This document shows, piece by piece, positions 23,469-33,484 of a DNA stretch of 64,000 nt; the first letter of the stretch is position 1; each line of letters begins with the position of its first letter. The translations under genes were made by a program, and so were the position numbers. Origin of the DNA: Peptococcaceae bacterium (GTDB lineage Bacteria > Bacillota > Dehalobacteriia > UBA4068 > JAAVYR01); contig JAAVYR010000007.1 in the NCBI GenBank assembly GCA_022791255.1, positions 1 to 64,000 on the forward strand, read 5' to 3'. The notes below the pieces were generated by a model, which was not told the origin of the DNA, made no database searches, and worked only from the letters and a program-made list of their open reading frames with translations.

Positions 23469-26117
23469 ATGGCAGAAACCAAAAATAATATGCAGCTAAA
23501 TACAGTATATAACCCTAAAGAAGTAGAAGAAAAATGGTATGATTATTGGGAAAGTCACAAATGTTTTAGTTCGGAACACAACAAGGAAGGCGAACCTTTT
23601 TCCATCGTTATGCCGCCGCCGAATGTAACTGGGCAGCTCCATATGGGACATGCTCTGGATAACACCATGCAGGATATTCTTACTCGCTGGAAGCGTATGC
23701 AGGGGTATCATACCTTGTGGATACCAGGCACCGACCATGCCGGCATTGCAACCCAAGCAAAAGTGGAAGCACATTTGGCTAAAGACGGTATTAGTAAATA
23801 TGACTTGGGTCGGGAAAAATTCATCGAAAAAGTCTGGGAATGGAAAGACGAGTATCATGGCCGCATTACCAAGCAGCTGCGGAAATTAGGTTCTTCTTGT
23901 GACTGGGATAAGGAACGGTTTACCTTAGATGAGGGTTGCTCTGAGGCGGTACAGGAAGTTTTTGTGAAGCTCTATGAAAAAGGCCTCATCTATCGGGGTA
24001 GTTATATGATTAACTGGTGCCCAAAATGCCAGACCACCATTTCTGATATTGAAGTAGAACACAAAGATCATGCCAGTCATTTATGGCATTTGAAATATCC
24101 GCTGACAGATGGCAGTGGTTATGTTATCGTGGCAACTACCCGTCCAGAAACCATGCTCGGCGATACGGCAGTAGCAGTCCATCCCGATGATGAACGTTAT
24201 AAAGATATGGTGGGAAAAACTATCATGCTGCCTATCGTTAACCGGGAAATCCCTATCATTGCAGATGAATATGTAGATATGTCCTATGGGACAGGGGCTG
24301 TAAAAATCACACCGTCTCACGACCCTAATGACTTCAATATGGGGCTTGCGCATCACTTAGAACAAATCGTGGTTATTGGCAAAGACGCCAAAATGACAGA
24401 AGCAGCCGGAAAATTTGCAGGGCTTGATAGAGATGAATGCCGTAAGAAAGTAGTAGAAGAATTTGAACAGCTGGGGCTCCTGGTAAAAGTAGAAGATATC
24501 CAGCATGCAGTAGGGGAATGTTACCGCTGCGGCAGCGTTATCGAACCTCTGGTTTCTCCTCAATGGTTCATTAAGATGACCCCTTCTGTAGAAAAAGCTA
24601 CCAAAGCCATTGATAACAAGGATATTGCTTTTGTGCCAGACCGCTTTACCAAGATTTATTTGGGCTGGTTAGATGGCATTCGGGATTGGTGTATTTCCCG
24701 GCAATTGTGGTGGGGGCACCGTATCCCGGTGTGGTATTGTCAGGATTGTGGGGAAGTGATTTGTCAGAAGGAGGCGCCTCATACTTGTCCAAAATGCGGC
24801 TCCAGTAACTTAGAACAAGACCCGGATGTATTGGATACTTGGTTCTCTTCTGGGTTATGGCCTTTTTCCACTATGGGCTGGCCTAAAGAAACAGAAGATT
24901 TAAAGAAAATGTATCCAACTTCTGTCCTGGTAACGGGCCGGGATATTATCTTCTTCTGGGTGGCCAGAATGATTTTCATGGGTATGGAATTCATGGAAAA
25001 AGAACCATTTAAACATGTCCTAATCCATGGCTTAGTACTGGACGCCCAAGGACGGAAAATGTCTAAATCCTTGGGTAACGGTATCGACCCCTTAGAAGTC
25101 ATCGAGGAAGTTGGCGCGGACACCTTACGCTTCATGCTCATTACTGGGAACACGCCAGGGAATGACTTACGGTTCCAGCGGGAGCGGTTGGAGGCAGCAC
25201 GGAACTTTGCTAATAAAATCTGGAATGCCAGCCGTTTCGTATTGATGAACTTAACCGATTATGAAAAGGGTGCCTATACGCCGGAATATACATTAGCAGA
25301 TAAATGGATTTTGACCAGACTGTCTCAGACTATTGCAGATACGACTCGCTTCTTAGATAAATATGAGTTAGGGGAAGCGGCTCGGACCCTCTATGACTTT
25401 ATGTGGGATGAATTCTGTGATTGGTATATCGAAATGGCCAAAGCCAGACTTTATAAAGGAACGCCGGAACAAAAATACACCGCTCAGTTAGTGCTTTCTA
25501 CCGTACTGGAAAAGACTTTGCAGCTCTTGCATCCATTTATGCCGTTTATCACAGAGGAATTGTGGCAAAACTTGCCGGTAGAAGGGGATACCATCATGCT
25601 CTCCAAATGGCCGAAAGCTAATGATATTGCTGCTTATCCAGAGGAAGCTCAGCAGATGGCATTGTTGATGGAAGTCATTCGTGCTGTAAGAAATATTCGT
25701 GGAGAAATGAATGTACCGCTAGGGAAAAAATCCGAACTTATTCTTTGGGCAGATAGCGCTCAGCAGGAAATCCTTCGTCAGGGAGAAGAATATCTCTTGT
25801 CTTTAGCTAGTGCAGAAACAGTAGTCATCAGTGAAAAGCAGGAGGTAGCTCCGGAACAAGCCGGCAGCGCTCATGTGAAAGGTGTAGACATCTTCCTGCC
25901 GTTAAAAGGTTTAATCGACTTTGAAAAGGAAATTGCCCGCTTGAATAAAGAAATCGGTGCTATTGATAAAGACCTGGCGCGGATTAACGGGAAACTGGGG
26001 AACGAAGGCTTTCTCGCCAAAGCTCCTGCTGATGTCATTGAAAAGGAAAAGGCAAAGGCACTAGAATTGACAGAAAAGAAAGCGGCGTTGGCAGAACGAT
26101 TAGCCATGTTTTGCTAA
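23469..26117 (+). CDS. valS: Valyl-tRNA synthetase
   Basis: An 882-residue class Ia synthetase that charges tRNA-Val and edits threonine. The HIGH motif appears as PPPNVTGQLHMGHAL, the KMSKS loop as GRKMSKSLGN; the CP1 editing domain contains ATTRPETMLGDTA. The C-terminus has the valyl-specific coiled-coil arm (DFEKEIARLNKEIGAIDKDLARINGKL). Two CxxC knots (CPKC, CQDC..CPKC) are present. RBS AAGGAGGAG. Expression is gated by the T-box; folC lies immediately downstream. Confidence 0.98.
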   Translation: MAETKNNMQLNTVYNPKEVEEKWYDYWESHKCFSSEHNKEGEPFSIVMPPPNVTGQLHMGHALDNTMQDILTRWKRMQGYHTLWIPGTDHAGIATQAKVEAHLAKDGISKYDLGREKFIEKVWEWKDEYHGRITKQLRKLGSSCDWDKERFTLDEGCSEAVQEVFVKLYEKGLIYRGSYMINWCPKCQTTISDIEVEHKDHASHLWHLKYPLTDGSGYVIVATTRPETMLGDTAVAVHPDDERYKDMVGKTIMLPIVNREIPIIADEYVDMSYGTGAVKITPSHDPNDFNMGLAHHLEQIVVIGKDAKMTEAAGKFAGLDRDECRKKVVEEFEQLGLLVKVEDIQHAVGECYRCGSVIEPLVSPQWFIKMTPSVEKATKAIDNKDIAFVPDRFTKIYLGWLDGIRDWCISRQLWWGHRIPVWYCQDCGEVICQKEAPHTCPKCGSSNLEQDPDVLDTWFSSGLWPFSTMGWPKETEDLKKMYPTSVLVTGRDIIFFWVARMIFMGMEFMEKEPFKHVLIHGLVLDAQGRKMSKSLGNGIDPLEVIEEVGADTLRFMLITGNTPGNDLRFQRERLEAARNFANKIWNASRFVLMNLTDYEKGAYTPEYTLADKWILTRLSQTIADTTRFLDKYELGEAARTLYDFMWDEFCDWYIEMAKARLYKGTPEQKYTAQLVLSTVLEKTLQLLHPFMPFITEELWQNLPVEGDTIMLSKWPKANDIAAYPEEAQQMALLMEVIRAVRNIRGEMNVPLGKKSELILWADSAQQEILRQGEEYLLSLASAETVVISEKQEVAPEQAGSAHVKGVDIFLPLKGLIDFEKEIARLNKEIGAIDKDLARINGKLGNEGFLAKAPADVIEKEKAKALELTEKKAALAERLAMFC

Positions 26118-26143
26118 AGGCGGAAGGGAACAGTAGCAACGTG

Positions 26144-27454
26144 ATGAATTACGAAGAAGCTCTTGACTATATTGCCAATTTAACGAAATTTGGTATCAAT
26201 CCTGGATTGGAACGGATAGAAGAATTATTGCGGCGTCTAGGTAATCCACATCAACAAGGCATGCGGTTTATTCATGTTACCGGCACCAATGGCAAAGGTT
26301 CTACCTCTGTTTTTACGGCCAATATATTACGAGCTGCCGGATATAAGACTGCCCTTTTTTCTTCACCCCATATTCGTTCTTATCAGGAGCGGATGCAGAT
26401 AAATGGTGTGCCTATCACAAAAGAAATGGTAGCAAGTCTGATTACAGAGGTTGCGCCGATTTTAGACCAGATGATAGCAGAAGGTTTTCCATCTCCTACA
26501 GAATTTGAAGTCTGCACTGCGCTGGCTCTGACTTACTTTGCCCGGGAGCAAGTGGATATGGTCGTCATGGAAGTAGGGTTAGGTGGGCTTCATGACTCGA
26601 CCAATGTCATAGACAGTGAGATTGCCGTTATTACCAATGTAGCCATGGACCATATGGACTATTTAGGTAATACCATTGCAGAAATTGCTACAGAAAAAGC
26701 CGGTATTATCAAAGAACATACCAAGGTTGTATTAGGTGATTTGTTGCCGGAGGCCTTAGATATTTGTGTAGCGACGGCAAGAGAGAAACAGACTGCTATC
26801 TATCATCTTGGTGAACAGCTTGCTTTCCGGGAAAAACAGTCGGATTTACGAGGCCAGATATTTGATTGGCAGATGGGCAAGACTTGCTATGCTGATGTGT
26901 TTATTCCGCTCATAGGAAAACATCAATTCAAAAATGCTTCCCTTGCTATGGCTGTTGGTTTTTTGCTAGGTGTATCAGAGGATGCTATTCGTCAAGGGCT
27001 TGCTGCTGCAAAATGGCCTTGTCGGCTGGAAATTGTTTGGGAACCTTCTGAAGAGGAAAAGCGTCCTATGGTTATCATCGACGGGGCGCATAACTGTCAT
27101 GGTATGCAGGCATTAGCGCAAGCCTTAAAAGACTTGGGTATTGCAAAGGTTCATGCTGTTCTGGGGATGCTTGCGGATAAGGAGCGAGAGGCAGCTCTTG
27201 GGTACCTATTGCCTTTTTGCAAGGAAGCGGTGATTACCAAGGCGCCGGTGGCGCGGGCTGGTAATTGGCAATATTTAGGCGATATTTGCAAAAATCATGG
27301 TGTGCCCTATGAGCTAGAGGAAGACATCTTTACTGCTTGTGAAAAAGCGGTACGTGAAACGAAACCAGATGAAATATTGTTGGTAGCGGGTTCTTTATAT
27401 ATGGCTGCTGTTGCCAGGGCCTATTTTTTGCCAGATGATGACCTTGGGGAATAA
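26144..27454 (+). CDS. folC: Bifunctional folylpolyglutamate/dihydrofolate synthase
   Basis: A Mur-ligase-fold enzyme of about 436 residues that adds glutamate to folates and possibly makes dihydrofolate. The P-loop VTGTNGKGSTS and SSPHIRSYQERMQING are diagnostic, followed by GLGGLHDSTNV and IIDGAHN. The track starts at TTG 26111, which overlaps the end of valS; ATG 26144 (MNYEEALDYI) matches family N-termini and is my choice, although the GGAAGGGAA site is somewhat far upstream. The order valS-folC is the usual Firmicutes one. Confidence 0.95.
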   Translation: MNYEEALDYIANLTKFGINPGLERIEELLRRLGNPHQQGMRFIHVTGTNGKGSTSVFTANILRAAGYKTALFSSPHIRSYQERMQINGVPITKEMVASLITEVAPILDQMIAEGFPSPTEFEVCTALALTYFAREQVDMVVMEVGLGGLHDSTNVIDSEIAVITNVAMDHMDYLGNTIAEIATEKAGIIKEHTKVVLGDLLPEALDICVATAREKQTAIYHLGEQLAFREKQSDLRGQIFDWQMGKTCYADVFIPLIGKHQFKNASLAMAVGFLLGVSEDAIRQGLAAAKWPCRLEIVWEPSEEEKRPMVIIDGAHNCHGMQALAQALKDLGIAKVHAVLGMLADKEREAALGYLLPFCKEAVITKAPVARAGNWQYLGDICKNHGVPYELEEDIFTACEKAVRETKPDEILLVAGSLYMAAVARAYFLPDDDLGE

Positions 27455-27552
27455 TAAGAAATAAAATCAAATATTCAGTAAAGAATAAGATAGTCTCTAT
27501 AAAATAAAAACGACTAATTATGAAAATAACGGAACTTTAAGGGAAATAACCA

Positions 27553-28143
27553 ATGAAGAAAGAATTTGTATTGGCTTCTGCTTCGCCGAGGAGACTTGCT
27601 ATCTTACAGCAAATAGGAATAACGCCAGAAGTAGTGGTCTCTGCTGCAGAGGAAATAAAAGAAGGGGACCCTGCCGATGTAGTGAAAATCAATGCTCTTG
27701 CCAAAGGACGAGCTGTAGCGCCTCTGGTAAAAAACAAAATCATCATTGCTTCGGATACAGTGGTTGCTGCTAATGGACAAATCCTGGGGAAACCGCAAGA
27801 CGCGGCAGAGGCTTTGGCTATGCTGATGTCTCTTGCCGGCAAAAGCCACTGGGTATATAGCAGTGTGGCGATTATTGATAGTGATACAGGGGCATGTCTT
27901 GTTGATGTTGACCAGACGGAAGTATTCTTTACTGCTGTAGAGGAAACGGATTTACAGAAGTATATCAAGACAGGGGAACCTATGGATAAAGCGGGGGCCT
28001 ATGGTATCCAGGAAAAGGGTGCTCTTTTGGTAGAAAAGATTTGTGGTGATTATTATACCGTCATGGGATTGCCTCTTCATAAGCTGAAAGAATTATTATC
28101 TAGCTGGCGTATTAATCTTTGGGATTATATTGGCAAATCATGA
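27553..28143 (+). CDS. maf: Maf-family nucleoside triphosphate pyrophosphatase
   Basis: A 196-residue Maf/YhdE-type enzyme that hydrolyses non-canonical or dTTP/UTP-type nucleotides to monophosphates. The N-terminal substrate loop LASASPRRLAIL, the catalytic IIASDTVV, and KAGAYGIQEKGALLVEKI with GDYYTVMGLPL are all typical. Often found just before mreB, as here. It has been linked to septum inhibition in Bacillus. Confidence 0.95.
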   Translation: MKKEFVLASASPRRLAILQQIGITPEVVVSAAEEIKEGDPADVVKINALAKGRAVAPLVKNKIIIASDTVVAANGQILGKPQDAAEALAMLMSLAGKSHWVYSSVAIIDSDTGACLVDVDQTEVFFTAVEETDLQKYIKTGEPMDKAGAYGIQEKGALLVEKICGDYYTVMGLPLHKLKELLSSWRINLWDYIGKS

Positions 28144-28184
28144 AAAAATTTTTTATAAAAATGGGATTTCTCTGTGGTTTTCTA

Positions 28185-28213
28185 TTGCGGTAAAAAAAGG
28201 ATTTGGGTATAAT
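28185..28213 (+). promoter_or_regulatory. mreB promoter
   Basis: TTGCGG, 17-base spacer, TATAAT, in the 228-base gap after maf, with a leader of about 150 bases. Confidence 0.65.
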
Positions 28214-28371
28214 AAAATAATAGTACAAGCTATTTTTGATAAATTTTGCTTTTTCTCAGCAGAAAGACAGTCTTATTGATCGGATTTTGGTGCTAGGATT
28301 ACCAGATTTGCAGCTGGGAGAAGAGATATTTATTACAGGAATAATAAATATTTTGAAAGAAGGTAACGATT

Positions 28372-29409
28372 TTGTTTTTAACAAGAGATATCGGCATAGA
28401 TTTAGGTACAGCAAATATTTTGGTATATGCGAAGGGGCAGGGCATTGTGCTCCAAGAACCTTCTGTTGTCGCTGTAAACAAAGGGACCGGTAAAGTATTG
28501 GCTGTAGGGAACGCTGCAAAGCAAATGATTGGCCGTACGCCTGGTAACATCGTGGCAATCCGCCCTATTAAAGAAGGGGTTATTGCAGATTTTGAATATA
28601 CCCAGACCATGCTCAAATATTATATTGACCGGGCTTTGAAAGGCCGCAAGATTTTAGAAAAAATCCGGGTAGTCATCTGTGTACCTTCTGGGGTAACGCC
28701 AGTAGAAGAACGGGCGGTAAAAGAGTCTGCCCTTAACGCTGGTGCAAAACATGCTTATATCGTAGAAGAACCAATGGCGGCTGCTATTGGTGTGGGACTT
28801 CCTGTCTATGAACCTACTGGCAGTATGATTGTAGATATTGGCGGGGGCACTTCTGATGTTGCCGTGATTTCTTTAGGCGGCATTGTAAACTCCTGCTCTA
28901 TCCGCATTGCAGGCGATGAAATGGACAGCGCCATCATGAACCATGTGAAAAAGGCTTATAACTTAGCTATCGGGGAGCGGATGGCTGAAGAAATCAAAAT
29001 CAATATCGGTACTGCTTTCTTAACGGAATCCAACAAAGATAAAGTCTATGAAGTGCGGGGGCGGGATTTGCTCACCGGCCTGCCAAAAACTGTGTTAGTG
29101 AGTGCGAAAGAAATCTATACTGCCCTTGTGGAACCAGTCAAAGAAATTGTAGACGCTGTAAAGACTTGCTTGGAAAAAACACCGCCAGAATTAGCTGCTG
29201 ATATTATGGACCGTGGTATTATGATGGCGGGGGGCGGTTCTCTCCTGGACGGTTTACCGAAATTATTGTCTCTAGAAACAGGCATTGCTGTTTATCTTGC
29301 GGACGAGCCTTTAAATGCGGTTGTATTAGGCACTGGGAAAATCTTGGAAAATGTAGATATTTTGGGTGCAGCTTCCTCTAAAAATGGAAAATATCATTAT
29401 ATCCGCTAG
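28372..29409 (+). CDS. mreB: Rod-shape actin homologue MreB
   Basis: A 345-residue bacterial actin that guides cell-wall synthesis along the side wall. Phosphate-1 motif [14 protein letters not shown], phosphate-2 [18 protein letters not shown] and the adenosine motif [18 protein letters not shown] are clear. The start codon is TTG 28372, preceded by GAAAGAAGGT; no ATG gives a complete N-terminus. First gene of the mreB-mreC-mreD-mrdA cluster. Confidence 0.98.
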   Translation: MFLTRDIGIDLGTANILVYAKGQGIVLQEPSVVAVNKGTGKVLAVGNAAKQMIGRTPGNIVAIRPIKEGVIADFEYTQTMLKYYIDRALKGRKILEKIRVVICVPSGVTPVEERAVKESALNAGAKHAYIVEEPMAAAIGVGLPVYEPTGSMIVDIGGGTSDVAVISLGGIVNSCSIRIAGDEMDSAIMNHVKKAYNLAIGERMAEEIKINIGTAFLTESNKDKVYEVRGRDLLTGLPKTVLVSAKEIYTALVEPVKEIVDAVKTCLEKTPPELAADIMDRGIMMAGGGSLLDGLPKLLSLETGIAVYLADEPLNAVVLGTGKILENVDILGAASSKNGKYHYIR

Positions 29410-29442
29410 GGATATAGGATAAGATATGCAACTGAAAACAGA

Positions 29443-29482
29443 AAAAGCTTTTAACCAGGGGCTACTTGTGTTAAAAGCTTTT
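29443..29482 (+). terminator. Inverted repeat between mreB and mreC, possible attenuator
   Basis: Perfect 13-bp arms AAAAGCTTTTAAC/GTTAAAAGCTTTT with a 14-base loop; the T-run is short (four T, then C). It could lower transcription of mreC relative to mreB. Confidence 0.5.
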
Positions 29483-29529
29483 CTTAGTCACTTATATTTC
29501 AGTAAAACAGAAACCACGATAAATGGAGA

Positions 29530-30366
29530 GTGGAAGGATTGCGGAATGCTAGACGGAAATTGATGATAATCGGTGTTACTGCCTTTATTATCATTTTTTT
29601 GTTCATTGCTTATCATACGGGGCCAAAGCGGGATGATATGTCTGTTGTAGAAAAAATATTCTGCGATGTGATGGCTCCTTTTCAAAACGGCTTGATTTGG
29701 GTAGGAGACCAATTCTCTTCTTTTGGTGGATATTTCACCAGTGTGAAAAATCTAGAGGCAGAAAACCAACACTTAAAAGAAGAAATCTCAGCATTACAAA
29801 AGGAAACCAGCCGTTTAATCGAAGTGGATTTAGAAAACAGCCGTTTGCGGAAGCTCTTAGGTATGTCAGAGCGTCTGGAAAATCGCTTTGCTATGACGGT
29901 AGTACCCGTTATCGCCCGAAACTCCAGCTCTTGGTATAATACGGTTACCATTAAAGGTGGTGCGGACCAGGGCTTTACCAAGGGGATGCCAGTGGTAAAT
30001 GGGGATGGTTTAGTCGGTCGGATTATTTCTGTTAGCGAATATACTTCTGAAGTATTATTGATTTTGGATAAAGACGGTACGGTAGGGGTACTTGTCCAAC
30101 CAAGCCGGACGCCGGGGGTGGTAGAAGGCAAAGGGGATTTGGGTAATCATTTGCAGCTTAATCATGTGCCTTATGACGCTAATATTCAGAAAAATCAGAC
30201 GATTATCTCTTCTGGTCTGGGCGGAATTTATCCTGCTGGGCTGTTGGTCGGCTATATTAGTGAGATACAGACAGCAGCAGGTGGGCTGATGTTAGAGGTT
30301 ACCGTTACGCCCTTTGTAGATTTTGATCGGTTAGAAGAGGTAATGGTGCTGAAGAACAAAGAATAG
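29530..30366 (+). CDS. mreC: Rod-shape-determining protein MreC
   Basis: A protein of about 278 residues with one N-terminal membrane helix (LMIIGVTAFIIIFLFIAY), a coiled coil at about residues 70-110 (NLEAENQHLKEEISALQKETSRL), and the two beta-barrel periplasmic domain with VIARNSSSWYNTVTIKGGADQGFTKGMPV. It links MreB to PBP2/RodA. The track start is GTG 29530; TTG 29539 has a better-spaced TGGAGAG and is an alternative. No good ATG exists. Confidence 0.94.
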   Translation: MEGLRNARRKLMIIGVTAFIIIFLFIAYHTGPKRDDMSVVEKIFCDVMAPFQNGLIWVGDQFSSFGGYFTSVKNLEAENQHLKEEISALQKETSRLIEVDLENSRLRKLLGMSERLENRFAMTVVPVIARNSSSWYNTVTIKGGADQGFTKGMPVVNGDGLVGRIISVSEYTSEVLLILDKDGTVGVLVQPSRTPGVVEGKGDLGNHLQLNHVPYDANIQKNQTIISSGLGGIYPAGLLVGYISEIQTAAGGLMLEVTVTPFVDFDRLEEVMVLKNKE

Positions 30367-30409
30367 TAGCGATCTATTTTGGTATTGTTAATGGTGGTTG
30401 GGAGAAACC

Positions 30410-30910
30410 ATGAAAAGAAAATTTACATTATTTTTTATTGCATGTTGTATCATCATATTGTCAGAAACTTGGCTGCCTCATATTCGTATTTGTGGGGTGC
30501 AGCCCGATTTACTGCTTCTGTATATTGTTTTTTTAGGTGTTTTAGAAGGGCCTGTTTATGGAGGTATTGCCGGCGGTATTCTAGGGCTCCTTAGTGACGT
30601 AATGATTGGACAATATATCGGTCTGGGGATGCTAGGTCGGATATTAGCAGGCATTGTTGCTGGATACCTGGGCGAAAAGTTTTATCGAGATAATTATTGG
30701 ATACCTATCGCCGCCACTGTGCTTGCTGTAGCTATTACAGAGATTATCTTTTGGTTTGGGGCAAATCTTTTAGGTTGGCAGCTTTCTCTTTGGGGTTATA
30801 CATTGCCTTATATATTGGTGGCTTCTCTCTATAATGGGATTTTGGCTCCATTCTTATATGTATTATTTTATTTTTGTTATGAAAATGGTTGGTTAAAAAA
30901 ACCGATGTGA
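30410..30910 (+). CDS. mreD: Rod-shape-determining protein MreD
   Basis: A 166-residue membrane protein with five to six helices and the MreD pattern ICGVQPDLLLLYIVFLGVLEGPVYGGIAGGILGLLSDVMIGQYIGLGMLGR. Partner of MreC in the elongasome. ATG 30410, not the TTG at 30398, is chosen because TTGGGAGAAACC supplies its ribosome site. Confidence 0.92.
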   Translation: MKRKFTLFFIACCIIILSETWLPHIRICGVQPDLLLLYIVFLGVLEGPVYGGIAGGILGLLSDVMIGQYIGLGMLGRILAGIVAGYLGEKFYRDNYWIPIAATVLAVAITEIIFWFGANLLGWQLSLWGYTLPYILVASLYNGILAPFLYVLFYFCYENGWLKKPM

Positions 30911-30944
30911 TTGATATTGGCTAGCAGAGGGGAGGGGAAGCCTC

Positions 30945-32855
30945 TTGTCCGAATTAGAAAATAAAAAAAATGCAGAACATACTTTTAAATTTAAGACCAT
31001 TGGTATTTTTTTAGGGATTTGTCTTGCTGTGCTTACGGGGCGACTGTTCTTTCTGCAAGTGGTGATGGCCGATGAATACACTACTATGTCAGACCGTAAC
31101 CAAATTCGTATTTTATCGACGCCTGCCAGACGAGGCAATATCTATGATAAAAATATGAAGGAATTGGCTATTAGTAAGCCTATCTATGCGGTGGCGTTGA
31201 TTTCTACTGAAATCGATGATAAAGAAGAGGTTGCGAAAACTTTAGCCAGTTTATTGCAGGACCCAGAAATCACACCGGAATTTATCTTAGATAAAATTAA
31301 AAATCATGTGCGCAGTTATGAGCCTATTATTATCAAGCGGTTTGCTTATGAAGAGGGCTTAAGCATTATTACTCAAATAGAAGAAATGCGGGTGGATTTA
31401 CCAGGGGTTATGATTATGGAAGAACCAACCCGATATTATCCTATGGGGTCTCTTGCCGGACAAGTTATCGGCACGGTTGGTCTGATTAGTGCAGAAGAAC
31501 AAGACCTAGTAGAAAATTATGGTTATAGCTATAATGATTGGGTTGGAAAGACGGGTTTGGAAAAAACCATGGAGCGCTTTACTGTAGATGGTAAAGAAAT
31601 TGGATTACGTGGGAAAAAAGGCGCACAAAAGGTAGAAGTAAACGCGAAACACCGTCCGGTCGCCACCAGAAGCACACAAGACGCTGTGACAGGGAACTCT
31701 ATCAAACTGACCCTTGATAGTAATTTGCAGCGTGTTATGGAAGAAACGCTGGTGGAGGTTATCACCAAGATCCAAAAAACGAGACCGAAGGCTCAGGCAG
31801 GAGCTGCCGTTCTCATTGATGTAAAAACCGGTGGGGTCTTGGCCATGGTTAGTTATCCATTTATGGATCCAAATGATTTTGCTACTGGCCTTTCTAAGGA
31901 AAAGACCGAATACTATTGGGATGAGAATTTAAAGCCTATGTTCAATAGGGCTATTTCTGGGACTTATCCGCCGGGTTCTACTTTTAAAATGGTAACAGCG
32001 GTGGCGGCTGTGGCGTTTGGTGATTGGGACCCCAATGAGCGTATTAACTGTACGCCTTCTGCTTGGGTGCAGCCCAAAGCAAAGTGTCCTCGTGCCCATG
32101 GCAATGTCAATATGTATGAAGCTTTGGGGGTATCTTGCAATAATTATTTCCAGGAAATTGCCAAACGGGCGGGGAATGACGCCTTGTATCAGGCTGGTTG
32201 GCAATTAGGTCTGGGCCATGCTACTGGTATTGATTTACCAGGGGAAGCAGAGGGGCTTTTACCCAACGAGGAGTGGAAAAACCAACGCTTTACCGGCTGG
32301 GAACAGCAATGGCGGCTCTATGATACTTATTACATGTCTATGGGCCAGGGATATAATTTGCTGACACCCATTCAAATGGCTAATTACATTGCTACCATCG
32401 CTAATGGTGGGAAAAATATGCAGCCTCACTTAGTAGACCAAGTGCTGACAGAAGACGGTATCGCCATCTGGACTTTTGAGCCAGTCGTGCAGGGAACATT
32501 AGATATTACCCCAGAACAGCTTTCTGCTGTGCAGCGTGCTATGTTGGAGGTATCTACTGGACGGAATGGGACGGCTCGAAGCCTTTTTGCTAATTTCCCA
32601 GCTGATATTAAAGTAGCTGCAAAAACCGGGACAGCCCAAACGGGTCTGGTAGGCGATGATAAGGATAAAGATTATCATGGTATCTTTGTGGCATATGCTC
32701 CTTATGATGACCCGCAGATTGCTTTTGCTGGTGTTATGGAGTATGGATTTCATGGTGGGTCTTCTATGGGTTTGGTTTGCAAAGCGGTCTTTGAAGAGTA
32801 TTTTGGACTAAACAGTGTGCCCCTTCCTGATGAATTGCCAGAGTCTATGGAATAG
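30945..32855 (+). CDS. mrdA: Penicillin-binding protein 2, elongasome transpeptidase
   Basis: A 636-residue class B PBP. One N-terminal membrane helix (FKTIGIFLGICLAVLTGRLFFLQV), pedestal domain, then the transpeptidase with active-site SxxK in PPGSTFKMV, SxN in GVSCNNYF and KTG in AAKTGTAQTG. It cross-links side-wall peptidoglycan with RodA. The start is TTG 30945 with GAGGGGAGGGGAAG just upstream. Follows mreD after 34 bases. Confidence 0.96.
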   Translation: MSELENKKNAEHTFKFKTIGIFLGICLAVLTGRLFFLQVVMADEYTTMSDRNQIRILSTPARRGNIYDKNMKELAISKPIYAVALISTEIDDKEEVAKTLASLLQDPEITPEFILDKIKNHVRSYEPIIIKRFAYEEGLSIITQIEEMRVDLPGVMIMEEPTRYYPMGSLAGQVIGTVGLISAEEQDLVENYGYSYNDWVGKTGLEKTMERFTVDGKEIGLRGKKGAQKVEVNAKHRPVATRSTQDAVTGNSIKLTLDSNLQRVMEETLVEVITKIQKTRPKAQAGAAVLIDVKTGGVLAMVSYPFMDPNDFATGLSKEKTEYYWDENLKPMFNRAISGTYPPGSTFKMVTAVAAVAFGDWDPNERINCTPSAWVQPKAKCPRAHGNVNMYEALGVSCNNYFQEIAKRAGNDALYQAGWQLGLGHATGIDLPGEAEGLLPNEEWKNQRFTGWEQQWRLYDTYYMSMGQGYNLLTPIQMANYIATIANGGKNMQPHLVDQVLTEDGIAIWTFEPVVQGTLDITPEQLSAVQRAMLEVSTGRNGTARSLFANFPADIKVAAKTGTAQTGLVGDDKDKDYHGIFVAYAPYDDPQIAFAGVMEYGFHGGSSMGLVCKAVFEEYFGLNSVPLPDELPESME

Positions 32856-32990
32856 TCTTCTCATTTGCCATTTTTTTCTAGTTTTTTAATAATATAGAGA
32901 AAAGGCCTTTGTACTCTAGGGATTTTCATTAAATCTGTCAGAATTTGTTTTTATTTGCGGTGGCAGAGAAAGCAGGAATTTTTTTCTGTT

Positions 32991-33018
32991 TTGTAGAAAT
33001 GGTAAAAGGTGTTATAAT
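32991..33018 (+). promoter_or_regulatory. min operon promoter
   Basis: TTGTAG, 16-base spacer, TATAAT; about 50 bases before the minC start. Confidence 0.65.
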
Positions 33019-33067
33019 AAAGTTGTATTTTGTTAGATACCGTGAAGTCTTATGGAGGATAGGGCGA

Positions 33068-33448
33068 ATGAACCAGTTTTTGGCGGAAAATTTAGATAAT
33101 GAAAAGACATTGCTGCTGCAAAAAACATTGCGTTCCGGGCAAAGCATTCACTATGATGGTAATGTAGTGGTGTTGGGAGATGTGAACCCTGGCGCGGAAA
33201 TCGTAGCGGCAGGACATATTGTGGTGTTTGGAGCTCTTAGAGGTGTGGTTCATGCTGGGGCTAGTGGAGAAGCAGGGGCTACCGTTACAGCCTTTTCTTT
33301 GGCACCGACCCAGTTGCGTATCGCAAGTTTAATTACCCGTCCGCCAGACGGCGCTGTGGTAGTTTTTCCGGAACACCCGGAAATCGCAAAAATCAAAGAT
33401 GGTTCCGTCGTGATAGAGCGATTTTTGCCGGGTAGTGAAAAAGCATAA
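33068..33448 (+). CDS. minC: Septum-site protein MinC, C-terminal domain only
   Basis: Only about 126 residues. From residue 20 it is the MinC C-terminal beta-helix: LRSGQSIHYDGNVVVLGDVNPGAEIVAAGHIVVFGALRGVVHAGASG, which dimerises and binds MinD. The N-terminal FtsZ-inhibiting domain (about 100 residues in standard MinC of about 220) is absent: the track's extension to 32945 adds only 41 unrelated residues, contains the promoter, and mrdA stops at 32855. GGAGG at 33054-33058 fixes ATG 33068. No frameshift remnant of the N-domain is visible. It might work through another FtsZ inhibitor. Confidence 0.9.
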   Translation: MNQFLAENLDNEKTLLLQKTLRSGQSIHYDGNVVVLGDVNPGAEIVAAGHIVVFGALRGVVHAGASGEAGATVTAFSLAPTQLRIASLITRPPDGAVVVFPEHPEIAKIKDGSVVIERFLPGSEKA

Positions 33449-33484
33449 AATTTTATGGAGATAAATAAAAGGAGGATAATCTGA

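Noticed and set aside
28236-28493. 85-residue ORF across the mreB start
   Set aside because: Overlaps mreB in another frame and covers its leader; basic, Arg/Cys-rich shadow sequence.
32945-33067. N-terminal extension of MinC in the ORF track
   Set aside because: Contains the promoter, lacks a ribosome site, and the 41 residues bear no resemblance to the MinC N-domain; the RBS at 33054 fixes the start at 33068.
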